From: Blastochloris tepida
Lineage (GTDB): Bacteria > Pseudomonadota > Alphaproteobacteria > Rhizobiales > Xanthobacteraceae
Direction of reading: 5' to 3'
NCBI RefSeq assembly: GCF_003966715.1
Contig: NZ_AP018907.1
Span: 2,468,001-2,532,000 of the forward strand
Length of the DNA stretch: 64,000 nt
Below the pieces are notes generated by a model. It searched no databases, was not told the DNA's origin, and worked only from the letters and a program-made list of their open reading frames with translations. This document shows positions 63,543 through 64,000 of the stretch, piece by piece. Position numbers and translations under genes: made by a program. Position 1 is the first letter of the stretch. Every line of letters starts with the position of its first letter.

Positions 63543-64000
63543 TTACGCGAAGTCGCCGTCGTCGAACCCGCCATCGTCGAAGCCGATGTCGTCCTCGTCG
63601 GCGGAGGCGTCCTGCCAGCCCTTGTCGCCGCCGGAGGCGTCGCTGCCGGCGTCGGCCGGGGTGGCGTTCGCGGATTCCTTGCCGGACTCGCCCAGGCCGA
63701 GTCCGCCGGCCAGCTTCGAGGCTTCATCGCCGCCGGAGAAGGCGCTGGACAGCGCGTTGGCGATCATCATGCCGCCGGCAACGCCGAGCGCTGTCGACAT
63801 CGCCCCGGCCAGAAAGCCGCCGCCGCCGAAACCGCCGGCACGCTGGCCGGGCGCGGCCTGCTGGCCCCACGGGCCGGCGGCGGGCGCCGGCTGTGACCGG
63901 CCGCCCCACGGACCGGACGACGCACCGCCCACGTCCGGCTGCATGGGCGCGGCCGGCCGGCCGGGCTGGGACTGATAGGATTGGTATTGCGGCTGGGGCT
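63543..64000 (-). CDS. DUF2076 family protein, C-terminal part (runs off the window)
   Basis: 152 residues are visible; the frame is open at the right window edge, so the start is outside. Order: Gln/Pro-rich low-complexity linker (PQPQYQSYQSQPG), Pro/Gly linker, then GGGGFLAGAMSTALGVAGGMMIANALSSAF, the glycine-rich hydrophobic segment typical of DUF2076 proteins, and an acidic tail of Asp/Gly repeats (DDIGFDDGGFDDGDFA). DUF2076 is a family of envelope-associated proteins of unknown function. An internal ATG at 63944 is not the start. Confidence 0.7.
   Translation of the reverse strand, partial: PQPQYQSYQSQPGRPAAPMQPDVGGASSGPWGGRSQPAPAAGPWGQQAAPGQRAGGFGGGGFLAGAMSTALGVAGGMMIANALSSAFSGGDEASKLAGGLGLGESGKESANATPADAGSDASGGDKGWQDASADEDDIGFDDGGFDDGDFA

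Overview
The window is high-GC DNA from an alphaproteobacterium, most likely a member of the Hyphomicrobiales (Rhizobiales) near Xanthobacteraceae, Bradyrhizobium or Blastochloris. The evidence is a Porin_2-type outer-membrane porin, the gene order tig-clpP-clpX-lon-hupB-tRNA-Val, a trpGDC-moaC-moeA cluster, a glnB-glnA pair, and several families of short palindromic repeats. The genus assignment is inference.

Layout. 1-8.5 kb: a truncated membrane-anchored trehalose-6-phosphate synthase-like gene, a DUF2064 glycosyltransferase-like gene coupled to a ferredoxin-reductase-type flavoenzyme, metZ, tex and a DadA-like oxidase. 8.5-18.1 kb: a chemotaxis transducer, then a surface/secretion locus with a Hint-domain protein, a methyltransferase, two overlapping SapC-like genes, and a type I secretion adaptor and ABC exporter. 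18.5-25.3 kb: tpiA-secG-pyrG on the minus strand, then ppiD-like and trpE on the plus strand. 25.5-34.6 kb: a 2451-residue RTX exoenzyme with phytase-like, nuclease and 5'-nucleotidase modules, next to a second exported 5'-nucleotidase. Together they separate trpE from trpGDC. 34.9-39.0 kb: trpG-trpD-trpC-moaC-moeA, almost all overlapping. 39-42.3 kb: a methyltransferase, two alpha/beta hydrolases and tRNA-Val. 42.5-50.2 kb: the protein quality-control block (hupB, lon, clpX, clpP, tig) and tRNA-Leu. 50.3-54.4 kb: a multicopper-oxidase-fold protein lacking several copper ligands, an AT-rich islet of about 0.9 kb carrying a stand-alone JAMM/MPN metallopeptidase, and nnr. 54.6-60.6 kb: glnB-glnA behind a sigma-54 promoter, smpB, dapA and a lytic transglycosylase. 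60.7-64 kb: a phd-type antitoxin broken by a 17-bp tandem duplication, a porin, and a truncated DUF2076 gene.

Functionally this is mostly core genome: Trp, Met, Lys and Gln synthesis, molybdenum cofactor, CTP, proteostasis and ribosome rescue. Three accessory patches stand out: the Hint/SapC/type I secretion locus with its probable RTX substrate, the JAMM islet, and the frameshifted antitoxin. At least four families of hairpin-forming repeats sit in the intergenic gaps, several as inverted pairs. No CRISPR array, insertion sequence, rRNA or prophage was seen.
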